Source: Erigeron canadensis (lineage: Eukaryota > Streptophyta > Magnoliopsida > Asterales > Asteraceae). From it: 64,000 nt of DNA. Under the pieces are notes generated by a model. That model did no database searches. It was not told the origin of the DNA and worked only from the letters and a program-made list of their open reading frames with translations. Shown here one piece after another: positions 46,016 through 59,399 of this stretch (positions within the stretch are counted from its first letter, which is position 1; each line of letters opens with the position of its first letter). The position numbers and the translations under genes were made by a program. Location of the stretch: assembly GCF_010389155.1 (NCBI RefSeq), contig NC_057761.1, positions 12,526,501-12,590,500 of the forward strand. The letters are read 5' to 3'.

Positions 46016-49000
46016 TGGCAAGAACAAGATCTAGTGCTGGAACTAGTGGCGGTCGTGGAAGAGGCCGTGGTGAAAACGAAGACTCTAGTCAAGGTCGTGG
46101 TATTGGTCAAGGAACAGAACGGAGTGGAGGTCGTGGTATTGGTCGTGGCACTGGGCGGTGACGACCGAGGTAGTGGTCGTGGACGCGGTTGTGGTGGAGC
46201 TGAAAAAGAAACTACTAATGAGCAAGCTAGCATGCAACCAAACCCAGCCATGATTGCCATAATTACCCAAGTGGTTAATACTATACTTGCACAAAATGCT
46301 CAAAATGCACAAAATGCTCAAAATGCGCAAAACGCAGAGAATGAAGATGCTCAGTATGAGGATGCAGGGGATGATCAGGATGGTGAATATTATGAAGACG
46401 TTGATTGGTGTTGGGAATGTGCCAAGGGGACCTAGGAGTGGTGTCAGGACTTGTACTTACAAAAACTTTAAGGATTGTGGCGTGCAAGAGTATGATGGTA
46501 GAGGTGGAGCAGTCAAGTTTATTCAATGTTTAGAAAAGATGGAAGCTGTGATTGATATTAGTGATTGTACTCCTGAACAAAGGGTCAAGTATGTGGCAAA
46601 CTCTTTCACTAAAGATGCTTTGTCTTGGTGGAACACTCAGTGCCGAATCACATGCAGATTAGCAGCAGAGGCGATGTCTTGGTATAACTTCAGAGAGTTG
46701 ATGATGAAAAAGTTCTGCACAGCAACCGAACTGGTGAAGCTAGAACGAGAGTTTTTGGAACATAAGATGGTCGTTGCTGATCATGCTGTATATACTACCC
46801 GTTTTAATGAACTTTCAAGGCTCATTCCACATTTGGTTGAACCTGAGAACAAAGGTATAGAGAAGTATCTTCGTGGGTTAATTCCTCAGGTTAAGTCGAC
46901 TATGGCTGTTGTTCACCCACTTACCCTAGAGGAGGCTATATTGAGGTCTGAAGCTATGACAGAAGAGTTGGTTCAGTGTGGAACTATTACTGCTGTTGGG
47001 ACAAAAAGGAAGGAAAACAGTGGGACGAGTAATAATAAGAAAGTTTGGCGATCTGATGGGAAAAGACAAAACAGAGGCAAGGTATTTGCAGTGACTGATG
47101 CTAGCAAAAAGGAATATGTGGGTCCTCATCCTAAGTGTACCAAGTGCATTCTTCACCATGCAGCAAATCAAAATTGCTTAACATGCTACAACTACAATAA
47201 GACTGGGCATTTGGCAAATTACTGCCGGGAACCAAGGACTCAGGTGGCACCATTGAATAGGGCACCATTGAATGTTGTACCATTGAATCAAAGGAGACCA
47301 ACCGGAGTTCGTGGAGGATGTTATGAATGTGGGGCCACTGATCACTATCGGAACACATGTCCTCAGTGGGTTGGACAGCAGGTTCAAGTGGCAGTTCATC
47401 CTAACCAGCTACAGATTTCTGGACCCAATCAGAATAGGGGCAATCAGGCTCCAGCTGCTAGAAGTCGTGCTTTTGTTCTGAATGCTGCTGAGGCTCGCAA
47501 CGACCCGAACGTTGTTGCAGGTACTTTTCTTTTAAATGGTCATTATGCTATTGTTCTCTTTGATTCTGGAGCTGATTATAGTTTTGTCACAACTAGTTTT
47601 GTTCCTTTATTGAGTGCTAAGCCGAGCCCTATGTATTTATGTTTTGACGTAGAAACGGCTAATGGTGGGTTAGTCAGATTAGACCAAGTCGTCCGTTCGT
47701 GCACATTAGTTCTTAATAATCATGCTTTATTTATTGACTTATTACCTTTTGAAATGGGAAGTTTTGACGTTATTGTTGGTATGGACTGGATGTCCTTGGT
47801 CGATGCAACGATTCTTTGTAGTGCAAAAATTGTTAGAATTCCCTTACCAAATGGCAAGATACTAGAAGTTCAGGGCGAGGTGTCTGATTCTTTTGAGGGT
47901 CGTGTCATGAGTGCGTCTGCTAATGAGGTTAGCTTGATTGATGTCCCCGTCGTTCGGGACTATCAGGATATCTTCCCTGATGATTTACCTGGCTTACCTC
48001 CGTCTCGACAACTTGATTTTCGCATTAGTCTCGTTCCTAATGCAGCTCCTCTAGCAAAATCCCCCTATAGATTAGCAACAACTGAATTACAGGAATTGGC
48101 CACGCAATTAAAAGAACTTCAAGACAAAGGATTCATTAGACCTAGCCAGTCACCGTAGGGAGCACCTGTCTTATTCGTCAAAAAGAAGGATGGCTCTTTT
48201 CGCATGTGTATCGACTACCGTGAGTTGAATAAGTTAACAGTAAAGAATTGTTATCCTCTCCATGAGAAGAATTACACAACTCATGACTTGGAGTTAGGAG
48301 CAGTGGTTTTTGCATTAAAGTGTTGGAGGAATTATTTGTATGGGACCAAGTGTGTAATCTACACGGATCACAAGAGTTTACAACATATTTTCAATCAACA
48401 AGATTTGAATATGAGACAACGAAGATGGCTTGAGTTACTCAGTGATTATGACTGTGACATTCGTTATCACCCGGGAAAAGCCAATGTAGTGGCCGATGCA
48501 CTAAGTCGTAAAGAAAGGGTTAAGCCTAGATGAGTACGTGTTATGAGTATTACAGTACAAAGAAGTGTTAGAGATCAAATCATAGAAGCACAATTGGTGG
48601 CTGTTGGCGATAAAGATCTGCTTAAAACGGAACTACGAGGAATGGAACAACATTTGGATAGAAGAGACGATGACGGCTTATACTTCGTGGACAGACTATG
48701 GGTTCCTTCCACTGGTGATTTACGAACATTGATATTGAACGAAGCTCATAATAAAAGGTATTCGGTACATCCGGGCACCGACAAGATGTACTATGATTTG
48801 CGTGAGTTATATTGGTGGCTTGGCATGAAGAAAGATGTTGCTAGAGTTTGTAAGTCGATGCTTGACATGTTTACAAGTGAAAGCGGAACATCAAAAGCCT
48901 GCGGGATTACTCAGACAACCAGAAATTCCTGAATGGAAGTGGGAGAACATAACTATGGATTTCATTACCAAACTACCTAGGACGAAGGAGGGTCAAGATA

Positions 49001-49954
49001 TCATATGGGTGATCGTCGATAGATTGACAAAGTATGCTCATTTCCTAGCCATTCATGAAAAAGATCCCACAGAGAAATTGATGAGGAAGTATGTAAAGGA
49101 AGTCGTATCGAAACATGGCGTACCAGTTTCGATTATTTCAGACAGAGATACTCGCTTTAATTCTCAGTTTTGGCGAGGGTTTCAGAAGGCCTTTGGGACT
49201 AGGATAGACATGAGTACGGTGTACCATCCACAAACTGATGGTCAGAGTGAACGTACTATTCAGACTTTAGAAGACATGATGAGAGCCTGTGTCTTAGATT
49301 TTGGTGGTAACTGGGATGACCATCTACATTTGATAGAATTATCTTACAACAATAGTTTTCACGCGAGTATTAATATGGCTCCTTTCAAGGCATTGTATGG
49401 ACGGAAGTGTAGATCACCTGTCGCATGGTCTGACTTTGGCGATAGCCAGTTGGTTGATCCTGAACTTATTGAAGAGACTGCCGAGAAAATAATCCAGATT
49501 AAAGAGCGGCTTAGATTAGCACGTGAACGACAAAAGAAGTATGCCGACGTCAGACGTAGACCTTTAGAATTCAATGTTGGGGACCGTATACTACTTAAGG
49601 TTTCCCCCTGGAAAGGAGTGGTTAGATTTGTCAAGAGTGGAAAGCTTGGACCTAGATTTATTGGACCTTTTGAGATACTAAAAAGAGTTGGCGAGGTAGC
49701 TTATCGATTGAGACTTTCAGAAGAGCTTAAGGGAGTTCACAACGTATTTCATGTGTCGCACCTTAGAAAACGTCTAGTTGAAGAAGATCGTCATGTGCCT
49801 ATGGACGAAAACTAAAGAAAACTAAAGAAAACCAAGTATACACTTGTCAAAGTTCGATGGAATTCAAAGCGAGGGCCTGAGTATACTTGGGAACGGGAAG
49901 ATCATTACAAAACAAAATACCCCCAATTGCTTAATGGGACTAGTTCGAGTTGAA
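46016..49954 (+). pseudogene. gag-pol: G Gag-Pol: gag, protease, RNase H, integrase, chromodomain-like end
   Basis: Gag starts MARTRSSAGTSGGRGRG at 46016; frameshifts near 46160 and 46415 break it. It contains ALSWWNTQ, a damaged first zinc knuckle (CYNYNKTGHLANYC, second Cys now Tyr) and an intact one CYECGATDHYRNTC (47319-47360). Protease: VLFDSGADYSF (47562-47573). Reverse transcriptase begins [18 protein letters not shown] after a TAG at 48158 but is cut after NCYPL near 48264 and joins RNase H ([34 protein letters not shown]). A stop and a frameshift (48534, about 48870) precede integrase D, D, E ([23 protein letters not shown]), then GPFEIL. After a stop at 49813, VKVRWNSKRGPEYTWE resembles a chromodomain. 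Confidence 0.93.
46287..46340 (+). repeat. Nine-base tandem repeat in G gag, encoding Gln-Asn-Ala
   Basis: About six units of CAAAATGCN encode AQNAQNAQNAQNAQNA in the gag frame (46034-46435). Confidence 0.85.
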
Positions 49955-49987
49955 TTTCGGGACGAAATTCTTTTAACGGGGTAATGC
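49955..49987 (+). other. Polypurine tract region of G
   Basis: GGGACGAAATTC is followed by TTTTAACGGGGTAATGC directly before the 3' LTR. The GGGG-containing stretch is the likely primer for plus-strand DNA. Confidence 0.6.
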
Positions 49988-52652
49988 TGTGACAACTGTC
50001 ATCTGAGCGTTTTCCTGAATTACTTTTCCGGTCATTTTTAGTTGTTTCGTTTATGTTCGTCGTTAGACTTTAAGACTTTATCATGGAATAAATGGGTTTT
50101 TGTTTTATTTGAGCTTTATGAGCCTTTAGACTTTAGAAAAATTGTACGTTGACTCGAGAATAGGAAGAACACTAGTTGTCTTGTGGAAATGTCAAATTAA
50201 GTAAAATACTTAAAATTAAATCAATTAAAGATTTAATAAACAAATATAGTCATGTTTATATCCATTAGAAAGCTATTGAAAAGTTACATTCAACTATGTC
50301 GACAAAATAAATTTATGAGCTACGAGTCTTCTTAAATTGTCGAGTCAAATGAGATTTTAGGAGGTCAAAGATAGTCAAAATCGGTCAAGGGGGGAATATG
50401 AACAAACAAAACCCTAAAATTCCCAACCCTAGCCTCCCATTTTCCCATTTCACTCTCTCACTCTTCTCCCTCTTTCTCTCTAGCCGTCCCCCTCCCCCTT
50501 CGCTTCTCCTTCTCTCTTTTTGCAGCGAACCACCACGAACCACCACGAGCCACCACCAAATTTCATCAATCTTCATCATCTTCTTCTTTTTCTTATAGAT
50601 TTTGGTAAGTTTGAATGAATCTATGATTGTTCATCAACAAAAGAAAATCGGTTTCGCACATATGAGGCTTTTAATATACGAATTTATACATAATATATAT
50701 ATATATGTGTGTATATTTTTGATTTTGAATCTTCTTCTTCCTTTAAATCCTATATTTCTTTACTAAAATATATACAAATCGGTTATATTTCTTCTTGGCC
50801 TTCTAAAAATCCGAAATCTATTTAATATATATATATATTTCGATTGTATGGTGTATTGCATATAAACATATCCGAAATCATTTTAGATCCGAAATTTCTA
50901 TACTTTTATCTATACTTTTCCGTTTTATATATGTACATATGATTGTTGGAATCCGAAATCCTTTGAAGTCGAAAAGTTTGAGTTCGAAAACCCTAACATA
51001 CGAAAAGTAAAACCGAAATCTTCCAAATTTGTGACATTGGGTTCGAGATCTTTTAGATTCGGGAATATAATCATGTTTTGAGTCTTGAAATCGAGTTGTA
51101 ATACATCTTTGTGGCCGTATCTAGATTTGTTTGGGATGTTTCGTTCAGTCAACGTCGGTCAACTCCGGTCAAACCGGTCAGAAAATGTTTTTGGTTCGGT
51201 CAAACCGTGGTCAATGACGGCTCATTGGGAAAATTAGGGTTTCGGTATTGTTTTTGTATTTTAGGCAAAAATTGATTAGGCTTTTGTTTTAGTCAAAATT
51301 AGGGTTTCTGGTCAAAGTCAAAATTAAAGTTTGCTGGTCAAAGTCAAAATTATTCATTCTTGATCAAAATCCATATTTGGAATCTAGTTAATTAGACCAT
51401 GTTTATAATTCATTCCAAAGAATCATAATTTTGGAGTTATTACGGACATATATATATATACAAGATTTAAATTGACATGGACATATGTATATATATAACG
51501 ATTAATCTAATATGGACATATGACTAAATATAAGACTTTGTAAAGACTATATAAATTATACATTCGTATAACAATTGCCAATGACTTGTCGGATTTAACA
51601 TATTTTATGATGACATTCCATATAAATAGTTGACAAGATATAAAAATTAGAATGTGACATTATTAAAAGAAGAATTTCATATGGACAATTTATAAGGACA
51701 AAACGCTTATGTGATATATATAAATATATATATATTATATATATTATGACATTGACAAGACAGAATGGCATTTCCTAAGACACTAGTATAAGACATAGAC
51801 TTGTACAATTAATTAAGTTCTTATGGAGTGACTTGTGAACAATGTAGGACTATTGGGCAGATTGTGAGCTTGTTTCAGGTGAACTTGACTGGTCATATTC
51901 TTGTTCGTTCATCTAGGATATTTGTGCTTGTGCTACTTTCAGGTGAGTTTCGTAGTCCCTCTTTTTACAAGTTTTGGGGTGGAAAGTATACTTATTTTCA
52001 AACAGTTTTGTCGATTTCTATTTTATGTTCAATATTGAGCCTGTGTGTATAGAGTTACTCGTGCCATTTGACGTGCTTTGACCATGTTTGTATGTATGTG
52101 ATTATGTGTTTCCTTGTTGTGCTTTGGACGTACTTATTGTATGAGTTGAAACTTGAGACTTGAGACTTTGGACTAAGGCAGGTACCGTAAGGCCGGACTT
52201 TGAGACATTGAGCCATTTGGACTTATTATGGCGTAACTCTGCTCGTTATATATTAAACTATTACTTGTTTAGACTTAAAAGAATCGACAAAACACTTATT
52301 TCTTTTACTAGACTTTTGACATAAAACCTACGAACTCACCAACCTTTGTGTTGACACGTTTTAGTATATTTTTCAGGTGCACAGGTTAATCAGGGAAAAA
52401 GATTGTTATGCTAGATTGGACTTCGGAGATTGGTGCTCCTTATTTATTGTCAGACTTTAAGGCTACATGCCTTGGATTATTTCTGTATGGACTTGGTTGT
52501 AATAAGCTATTTTAGCATTGTTATGACTTTGAACTCATGTTTTTGGGAATATATTTATTATATTCTATTTCATTTAGTAGTATCTATGCAATTTCATGTC
52601 GTGCTGTACTTGTCATGACACCTCATGTTTCCGCCAACGGTGGGGTGTTACA
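49988..52652 (+). repeat. 3' LTR of element G
   Basis: 2665 bp, uninterrupted. It serves as reference for the broken 5' LTR and shows that 84 bp (50297-50380) were lost next to element B. A short Pro/Ser-rich frame (50398-50598), open in both LTR copies, is not considered a gene. Confidence 0.92.
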
Positions 52653-55029
52653 CCACACTCTGGGTGCTTGATGCAATCCATAAAGAGCCTTATCCAAACG
52701 ATATGCTCTTCTTGGATAGTTCGTATCTTCAAACCCCGGTGGTTGGTGAACATATACTTCTTCTTTAACTTCACCGTATAAGAAGGCACTCTTAAAGTCT
52801 AACTGATACACCTTTATACCTTTGAAACTTGCATAGGCTAAAAATAACCTTATAGCTTCAATCCTAGCAACTGGTGCAAAAGTTTCGTTATAGTCATATC
52901 CTTCTCATTGTGCAAACCCCTGAACAACCAAACGTTCTTTATTTCTAGTAACAATCCCTTTGTCATCTCGTTTGCATTTATATACCCAACGAGTTCCAAT
53001 CGGTTCTTTACTTGGCACATCTACTAACTCCCAAACTCCAAGTTTTTCAAATTGAGCTAATTTTTCTTGCATAGCTTCAACCCAACATGGATCTTGAAGT
53101 GCTGCCTTAACATTCTTAAGTTCTACTTATGAAATGAAACCAGAATACAAACACTCAGTTATCAAACCAGTGTCTTTCACTTCACAAAACAAACTACTCA
53201 GTTCCTTATTCAGCTGATTTCTAGTTCGAACAGGTTCTGTAGCATTACCAAGAATATTTTCAACTGGATGATCCTTATTAACTCGATATTGAGGAACTGA
53301 ATCAACATTCAGACTTTCTCCTAAATTTGTTCTAATCTGAAACTCAGGAGAGCTAAAATCATCTTCCAATTCTTTAGAAATAAGATCATCATCAGGCAGT
53401 GAAACCTTTGACGGAGTAAGTGGTCTAATGTTCTCGGGTTCACTATTATCTGAATCTGGTGTCTTATTCTTGTCCTTACCACTTTCATCAATATCAGTAT
53501 TAGACTGAACTTTGGTTGGATTAGTATCGACATTTCGAGTAGGCGGAGATGTAGGAGTATTATCCATGTGATCTCTTAAAATAATCACATCATCAATTGT
53601 CTCAGGATCTGAATAAGAATCAGGACCATGTAGTGAACTAAACACACTATCGTAATCGAAGTTTTTGCCACTTCCAGAATGAATAGCGGGCTTATGACTG
53701 ACAATCTTGACATTTGTTCCCAAATCAACTTTGCCAGTCTGTTTATTGTAAACCCGTCGAATTGATGTTCCTGGTTTATAACCCATGAAAAATCCCTCTT
53801 CAACCTTTGGATCAAACTTTGACTGAGGTAGATATTTCAAGAAAGTACACGGTACACCAAATGGTTCAACATTCTGTAAATTCGGTTTCCTCTTATGTAG
53901 AAGCTCATAACATGTCTTATTATGACGCTTAACTACAATAACCTTTTTTAAAATATGACAAGCTGTATTCACTGCCTCCGCCCAAAACATAGTAGGAAGC
54001 CCTGAATCTGCAAGCATAGTTTTGGCTGTCTCGACTCGAGTCCTATTCTTTCTTTCAGTAACTCCATTTTGTTGTGGTTCATACGGAGAACTATATTGAT
54101 GTTGGATTCCTTTTGACAAGCAAAAGACATCCATCACATTATTCTTGAATTCAGTTCCGTTGTCACTCCTGATTCTCTTAACACGAACTCCATAAATATT
54201 TTCAGTTTCAACAAAAAAATTTATCAAAATCTGCGGAGTTTCATCTTTCGATTTAAGAAAGAATACCCATGAGGATCTCGAGTAATCATCAGTAACCACC
54301 AAACAGTAATATATCCCACTGATACTTCTTACATTCACTAGACCAAATAAATCCATGTGAAGTAACTCGAAAGGATTGGCAATAGAGTTTTCTTGTTTCG
54401 GTTTATGTGCAGACTTTTGCTGTTTACCTTTCAGACAAGGTACACATTTTCTTCCATTCCAAACCATTTCATGGGAACGCCTTCAACCAAACCATGTTTG
54501 ACAATGTCATTCATCTTTCGGAAATGAATATGTCCCATTCTTCTATGCCATAACAAAGATTTAGATTCGTTTGCTTTTGTTAATAAGCAAATAGACTCCT
54601 TAGGATCATCAACACCTAACACAAGGCCATAGATGTCTCTCTTCCTATGAGCTTTTAGCAGGATCCAGTTTTCAGGAATAACATATCCTGGTTTCAATAT
54701 AAGTGCTTGTTTCCCAGTAAAATGGACATTGTTTCCCTTGTCACAAATCTGAGAAACACTAAAAAATTATGTGCTAACTGTTCCACATAATTGACTTTCT
54801 CCAGCGTAATCTTCCCATTGACAACATCACCTTGGCCCGAGATGTTGCCGCCCTTGGGACCTGCGAAACTAACATACGAACCATTTACATCTTCATAATT
54901 GGACAAAACATTCTTGTCCCCTGTCATGTGCCAAGAGCATCCACTGTCAACATACCAAAGACTGATAGGCTTCCTTGGTTCTCCCTGCACATCAGACAAT
55001 AAGATGGTTAGTTTCTGAAGGGAACCCAA
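52653..55029 (-). pseudogene. pol: C pol, N-terminal half: protease, integrase, start of reverse transcriptase
   Basis: Overlaps the end of gag by 22 nt in the -1 frame and has no ATG at its start. Protease: WYVDSGCSWHMTGDK (about 54940). A frameshift near 54760, then LLWHRRMGHIHF and, after another shift near 54470, CVPCLKGK. Integrase D, D, E lie in [15 protein letters not shown] and NGVTERKNRT. A stop at 53127, then reverse transcriptase ([28 protein letters not shown] with a stop near 52905, YQLDFKSAFLYGEV, ALYGLHQAPRVW) up to the G insertion. It continues at 20492. Confidence 0.93.
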
Positions 55030-58000
55030 ACCTTTTGAGGTTTAGGTTTTCCGAATTCATCTCTAATGATCAATTCGGTCCAATATCCATCGCTCTGTAA
55101 AGGAGCCTTGGATGAAGATGGTATCATTGACTGTTTCTTAGGTGAAGTGAAACGAGTCTTAGGAGGTGAATTCCTTGGTGAGTGAGTACCAAATCTAGGT
55201 TGACTCCCTAATCGAGCATAGAATTTAGACGAACTATTATTTTTAGGAGGGGGTGATCGATTCTGTTGAGCCATCTTATTCCTAGGTGAATTACTCCTTT
55301 GAGGTGTACGAGAACGGCTCAGACTTCCACTATTAGTAGTAGTATTCTGTGAAGGTCCCTGTCGTTTTGGGGTCTTAGATCTATTGTTATGAGCAACAAT
55401 GTCTGAGTCACTAGATGCTCCAGAGGACATACCCTTATCTGGACATCTTCTTTTCCTATTAGCATATCAACTGTATACATGACCTACTTCATAACAATAA
55501 AAACATGATTTTTTTGCCCTTGCTTTCTTAGCTTTAACATCAAACTCAGCTGGAGTCATGTCTAAACATTCCTTAAGTTCAATCGTGGCTGACTCTTCTT
55601 TTGATAAACCAGTTGACTCATTTTTATCGGAAAAATGTACCTTCTTTTGAGAATTCTTATGAGTCGTATATGGAGTTAAGGGAACTCCACTAAATGTAGA
55701 TTCATCCTTATTCCATACTTTATCAATCTTGTCATGATCTATCTTTTCAAAATCAATTTCATTGGATGTAAAAACAGTATCACATCCCTTCATCGTAAAA
55801 CATTTAATGTTCTTATTGACAGGACAAGTTGAATTCACTTGACTAGTTCCTATAGGAGCACTAGCATCATACACTCCATTTTTAGGATATACTGGTTTAA
55901 CAAAAGAACTTCCAAGCGTATGTTTCTTGTTTAGCTCTTTTATCTTATCAATCGAGCTTTTAGAGCTTTTAGGGGTCTTAGGATCAACATTTTGTTTTTC
56001 TGAAACGATCGAACCAATTTCACCAATATCGACCTTTTCAGTATGTTGTGTTAGAGACTCAGTATAATTATCATTGAATGGACCTCTAACCTCATTATAA
56101 CTCATACCCAAACCACTTTTGTCTTTTGAATCCCGTGGTATAGGTTTTTGCATCTGCATTGATCTTATTAAATCAGATCCCCTAATTTGATCTAGTCTTA
56201 TATTAAGCTTCACTATCTCCAACTTTGCATCAACCAATTCTTTCTCTTTCTTAGAAAAATTCTCAGTTAGTTGAGCATATTGTTCATTTCCAACTTTTTC
56301 CATTAAAACTGACTCTTTTAATTTTTCTTTCAAGGCAAGAATATCCTTATCAGATGCACGAATCTTATCTTGATAAAGACTTTCCTGTTTCACCAAACCA
56401 GAATTTTTGGCGAACAAAGAGTCGTTTTCTTTCTTGAACATGGAGTTTTGACTAGTCAAGTTAATAACAGATTTATTCTACACCTCAAGTTTCAAATCTG
56501 ACACCATTTTACAAACGTCAACTATAGAAAACAAAGAACAAGATACCTTCTGATCTGCAGCCTTGCAATATGCCATGTATGCAACAAGGTCTTCAGTTGT
56601 CATACCTTCAGGTATCACGAAGTTCTTCATTTGTTCTTCAATGCTCTTCATAGAAATGTCATCAACAGGACTCGATGACTCTTCTTTTTCTTCAGATACA
56701 CTGCTGTCATAGGTTCACTCTCAGATCTTACAGTCTTATCAACATTACGTACATCTTGCTTAACTATTTCAGATGCACTTTCTTCACTTGAGTATACAGC
56801 ATAATCAATTGTTGCTGCTACCTCATCATATAATTCTACCATGTAGGCATGATTCGAGGTATCATCAGATTGTGTATCCCATTGATAAGTACCATCCGGA
56901 TTTTGAACAACAACGGCCTTTGACTCCGAAAATGGTGACAAAACTGGCTATTGTGGAGTAGCAGGATATGTAATCATTGATTGAGTTTTCTGATTACTTA
57001 GAGTAATACCGCCTTGATTGTAATTTTGACGACCAGCAACGGTATTATCAATCCTCTTAGGTCGTTGACACTCTCTTGCAAAGTGACCAAATCTATCGCA
57101 GTTATAACATTTCACCTTGGATTTGTCAAAGCCTTTAGTGCCATTACCTATAGGTCTCCTAGTTCTCTGAGTGAATCTTTTGACCTTAATAGTGAGCATA
57201 ACTAGTTGCCATTGTAGATCCATTTCTTCCAAATCATCAGGATCTATCTAATTGTAAACCTCATCAATTATTGCAGGATCAGTAATCTTTCCTCCGATAA
57301 ACGCTTCATGAGCATTACAAAAGGCTGAGTAAACACTCATTCTACCTTCTGCAGAACTCATACTCATATGCATAGAGTGAAAAGATTGTACACTGCTCTT
57401 GACTTTCGTATGTGCATTGTCATAAGCAACATATCCAGCAATACATTCAGCATCTACTATTGGTGTAGCTTCTGCACCACTTAGAAATGCATTGTTCCCT
57501 GAGCTAGAACTTGCTAAATGAACAGACTTAGCATGATACAATGATGGATCTTGAGTGAAATCCAAGTGAGTATCTTTAATTCTTCTCTTCATATCTCTGT
57601 TCTTCAGCTTGGAAACTACCTTTTCAAAGTCCCATGTACTATATTCCTGATCATCTTGAAGTTGATGAACATAATCAGTCCATGTCTTAGGTAGTGAGTC
57701 CAAAAACTTATCGACTAGCTCAGTTTGAGGATAAACAACCTCCAAATATAACAACTCAATAGTCAAATGACTGAATCGAATAATAATCTCGTCAAGAGAT
57801 TCTCCTTTCAGTCCATTGAAAGCATCATACTGGCGCTTCAGAAGTTTGATACGATTCTTCTTCAAGGTTACATCGCCCTCACAATATCTTTCAAGAGCAT
57901 CCCATAAATCCTTTGAAGTAGTGTATTTTTTAAACAAGTGTACACTATCTTGAGGTAAGGCCATAGTAAGAGTGGACAAGGCCTTTCCCTCAATTGCATA

Positions 58001-58279
58001 CCTTTTTCGTTCTTCAATCGGCATATCAGCATAAGTATACCTACTGATCACTCCATTCTTATCATAAGAAGGCCAATCAAAACCTTGAGTTATCACAAGC
58101 CACATGTCCATGTCAGTGAGACGAATGTAGTCTTCAAAACGTCTCTTCCACATCCAATAGTTTTCCATACGGAACAACTTTGGAGGTGTGTTTCCACGAC
58201 CAACCTCATGATCGTGCATGATCATCTGGCTAATCAGTAGGGCATTTGGTGAATTTGCAGCAGCTGGAATAGTAGTCAT
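55008..58279 (-). pseudogene. gag: C Gag, extended form with two zinc knuckles, broken
   Basis: ATG 58279 (MTTIPAAANSPNALL), then MHDHEVGRGNTPPKL and WMWKRRFEDYIR of the copia capsid family, KDLWDALERYCEGD. A stop at 57248, zinc knuckle [14 protein letters not shown] (57068-57109), a stop at 56948, a frameshift near 56690, a stop near 56477, then a coiled coil (ALKEKLKESVLMEKV, KEKELVDAKLEIVKL). A second, damaged zinc knuckle reads CFYCYEVGHVYS before a stop (about 55467). A Ser/Pro/Arg-rich segment (SRSRTPQRSNSPRNK) leads to the end KVWVPFRN-stop at 55008. The end box matches the WVPKKN end of H. Confidence 0.92.
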
Positions 58280-58696
58280 TTCGAATCTTTTGAAATCAAA
58301 TCAAACGAAATAACACTTAGTTCGTGTGGCACGAAGTACACGTGACACGAAGTACACATGGCATGAAGTCAAACAAAGTCACGTGGCACGAAGTTGTATG
58401 ACTTACACGAAGTACACGTCACACGAAGTGAAGCACGAAGTACACGCGTCACAACCTAAGTCACGAAGGGTAGTTCGTGTTGACGTGGCACGAAGAGCAA
58501 TTCGTGCAGACATGGCACGAAGTGAACACGGAGTCACTGGATGACGTAAGCACGAACACGAAGTACACCTCGTGTTGACGTAAGCACGAAGTGACACGAA
58601 GAAGATCACGAAAATGGTAAATAACACGATATTCGAACGAATTTGCAATCAATAGCCAATCAAACGATCTTAAACCTTCTGGTAATCAACCTTAGG
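58280..58696 (-). repeat. C leader with CACGAAG/TTCGTG repeats
   Basis: Between about 58320 and 58610 CACGAAG or a near variant occurs some fifteen times, often as CACGAAGTACAC, mixed with the inverse TTCGTG, at spacings of roughly 15-30 bp. This is the same place, between primer site and gag, where A, B and D carry their own unrelated palindromic repeats. Confidence 0.8.
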
Positions 58697-58708
58697 GCTC
58701 TGATACCA
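58697..58708 (-). other. Primer-binding site of element C (initiator Met tRNA)
   Basis: GCTCTGATACCA on the plus strand, exact complement of TGGTATCAGAGC, 2 bp from the LTR. Confidence 0.93.
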
Positions 58709-58710
58709 CT

Positions 58711-59394
58711 TGTAAGGTACCCTATTGTTGCGTGGATCGTAATAAGACGTGATTCGTTATGTCAAGAGTGCGGAATCCTCTTGAGATAACTAGATTGCTA
58801 TTGTCTCCCGTCGATTAATGAGCAATTAACCAACCCAAGGAGATGCACAAGGCTTGTGGTTCGTGTAGGAGATCACACAAAGGAACACTTAACCTTAATT
58901 CGTAATTTCGTGAATATCTTCAAAGATTTACCAAACGATTAACCTAATTCCGTAGATTAGGTCTTGTATTTATACTAGTAGGTATTGGGTTCGTGTGGGC
59001 TTCGGCCTTAATCAAGGATTAAGCCCGAATTAACAATAAGCCAATCCACCTCGTGCTGACGTCAGCACGAGGTTGATCCTTCATGCTGATGACGTCAGCA
59101 CGAGGTTCGACCCTTTGACTCTTTGTTTGGCTTCATTTGGCTCATACATAACATCTAATCATCGTTCAAGTGTTCTACGACACTTATAAACCTTGATTCT
59201 ATGTTCTTGTACCTGCAAAACAATATATAACACACAAACACAATACAAAACATAAACAGATATAATATTGAAGTTCAACCGTAATCATTAAATATCAACA
59301 CAAGTTCTTATTTAAATGATTACAAACATAGTTTCTAAAACATAAACGATAATCAAATCTATGTTGCGATTATCACAACGAATCTGCATCTACA
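58711..59394 (-). repeat. 5' LTR of element C
   Basis: 684 bp from TGTAAGGTACC to GCATCTACA, followed by the CTTAG duplication. Minus-strand TATA box at 58967-58974. The 24-bp palindrome with TGACGTCA is at 59049-59072. Confidence 0.92.
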
Positions 59395-59399
59395 CTTAG

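Larger units (their letters stand above)
20493..52652 (+). mobile_element. Ty3/gypsy chromovirus G (Tekay/Del-like), inserted in C pol
   Basis: Flanked by the duplication CCACA (20488-20492 and 52653-52657). LTRs of about 2.66 kb begin TGTGACAACTGTCATC and end GGGGTGTTACA. The internal region carries a Met-tRNA primer site, a leader, gag, protease, a deleted reverse transcriptase, RNase H, integrase with GPF motif, and a chromodomain-like end, in gypsy order. Long LTRs plus the chromodomain suggest the Tekay/Del branch (inference). G hosts element B in its 5' LTR and element H in its leader. Confidence 0.92.
3814..59394 (-). mobile_element. Copia element C, whole extent including its nested insertions
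   Basis: The element is bounded by LTRs 3814-4504 and 58711-59394 and flanked by a perfect 5-bp duplication CTTAG (3809-3813 and 59395-59399). C's own sequence is 3814-5170, 16600-20492 and 52653-59394; the rest is elements A and G with their insertions. Order on the minus strand: 5' LTR, primer site, repeat-rich leader, long gag, pol, an unusually long 3' region of about 3.5 kb with an extra ORF, 3' LTR. The two LTRs differ at roughly 25-35 positions by eye, including a 9-bp indel, so C is not recent. Confidence 0.92.

Noticed and set aside
50398..50598. Pro/Ser-rich ORF, also present at 31968-32168
   Set aside because: It lies in both LTRs of G and is pyrimidine-rich leader sequence; two LTR copies staying open is expected from shared origin.
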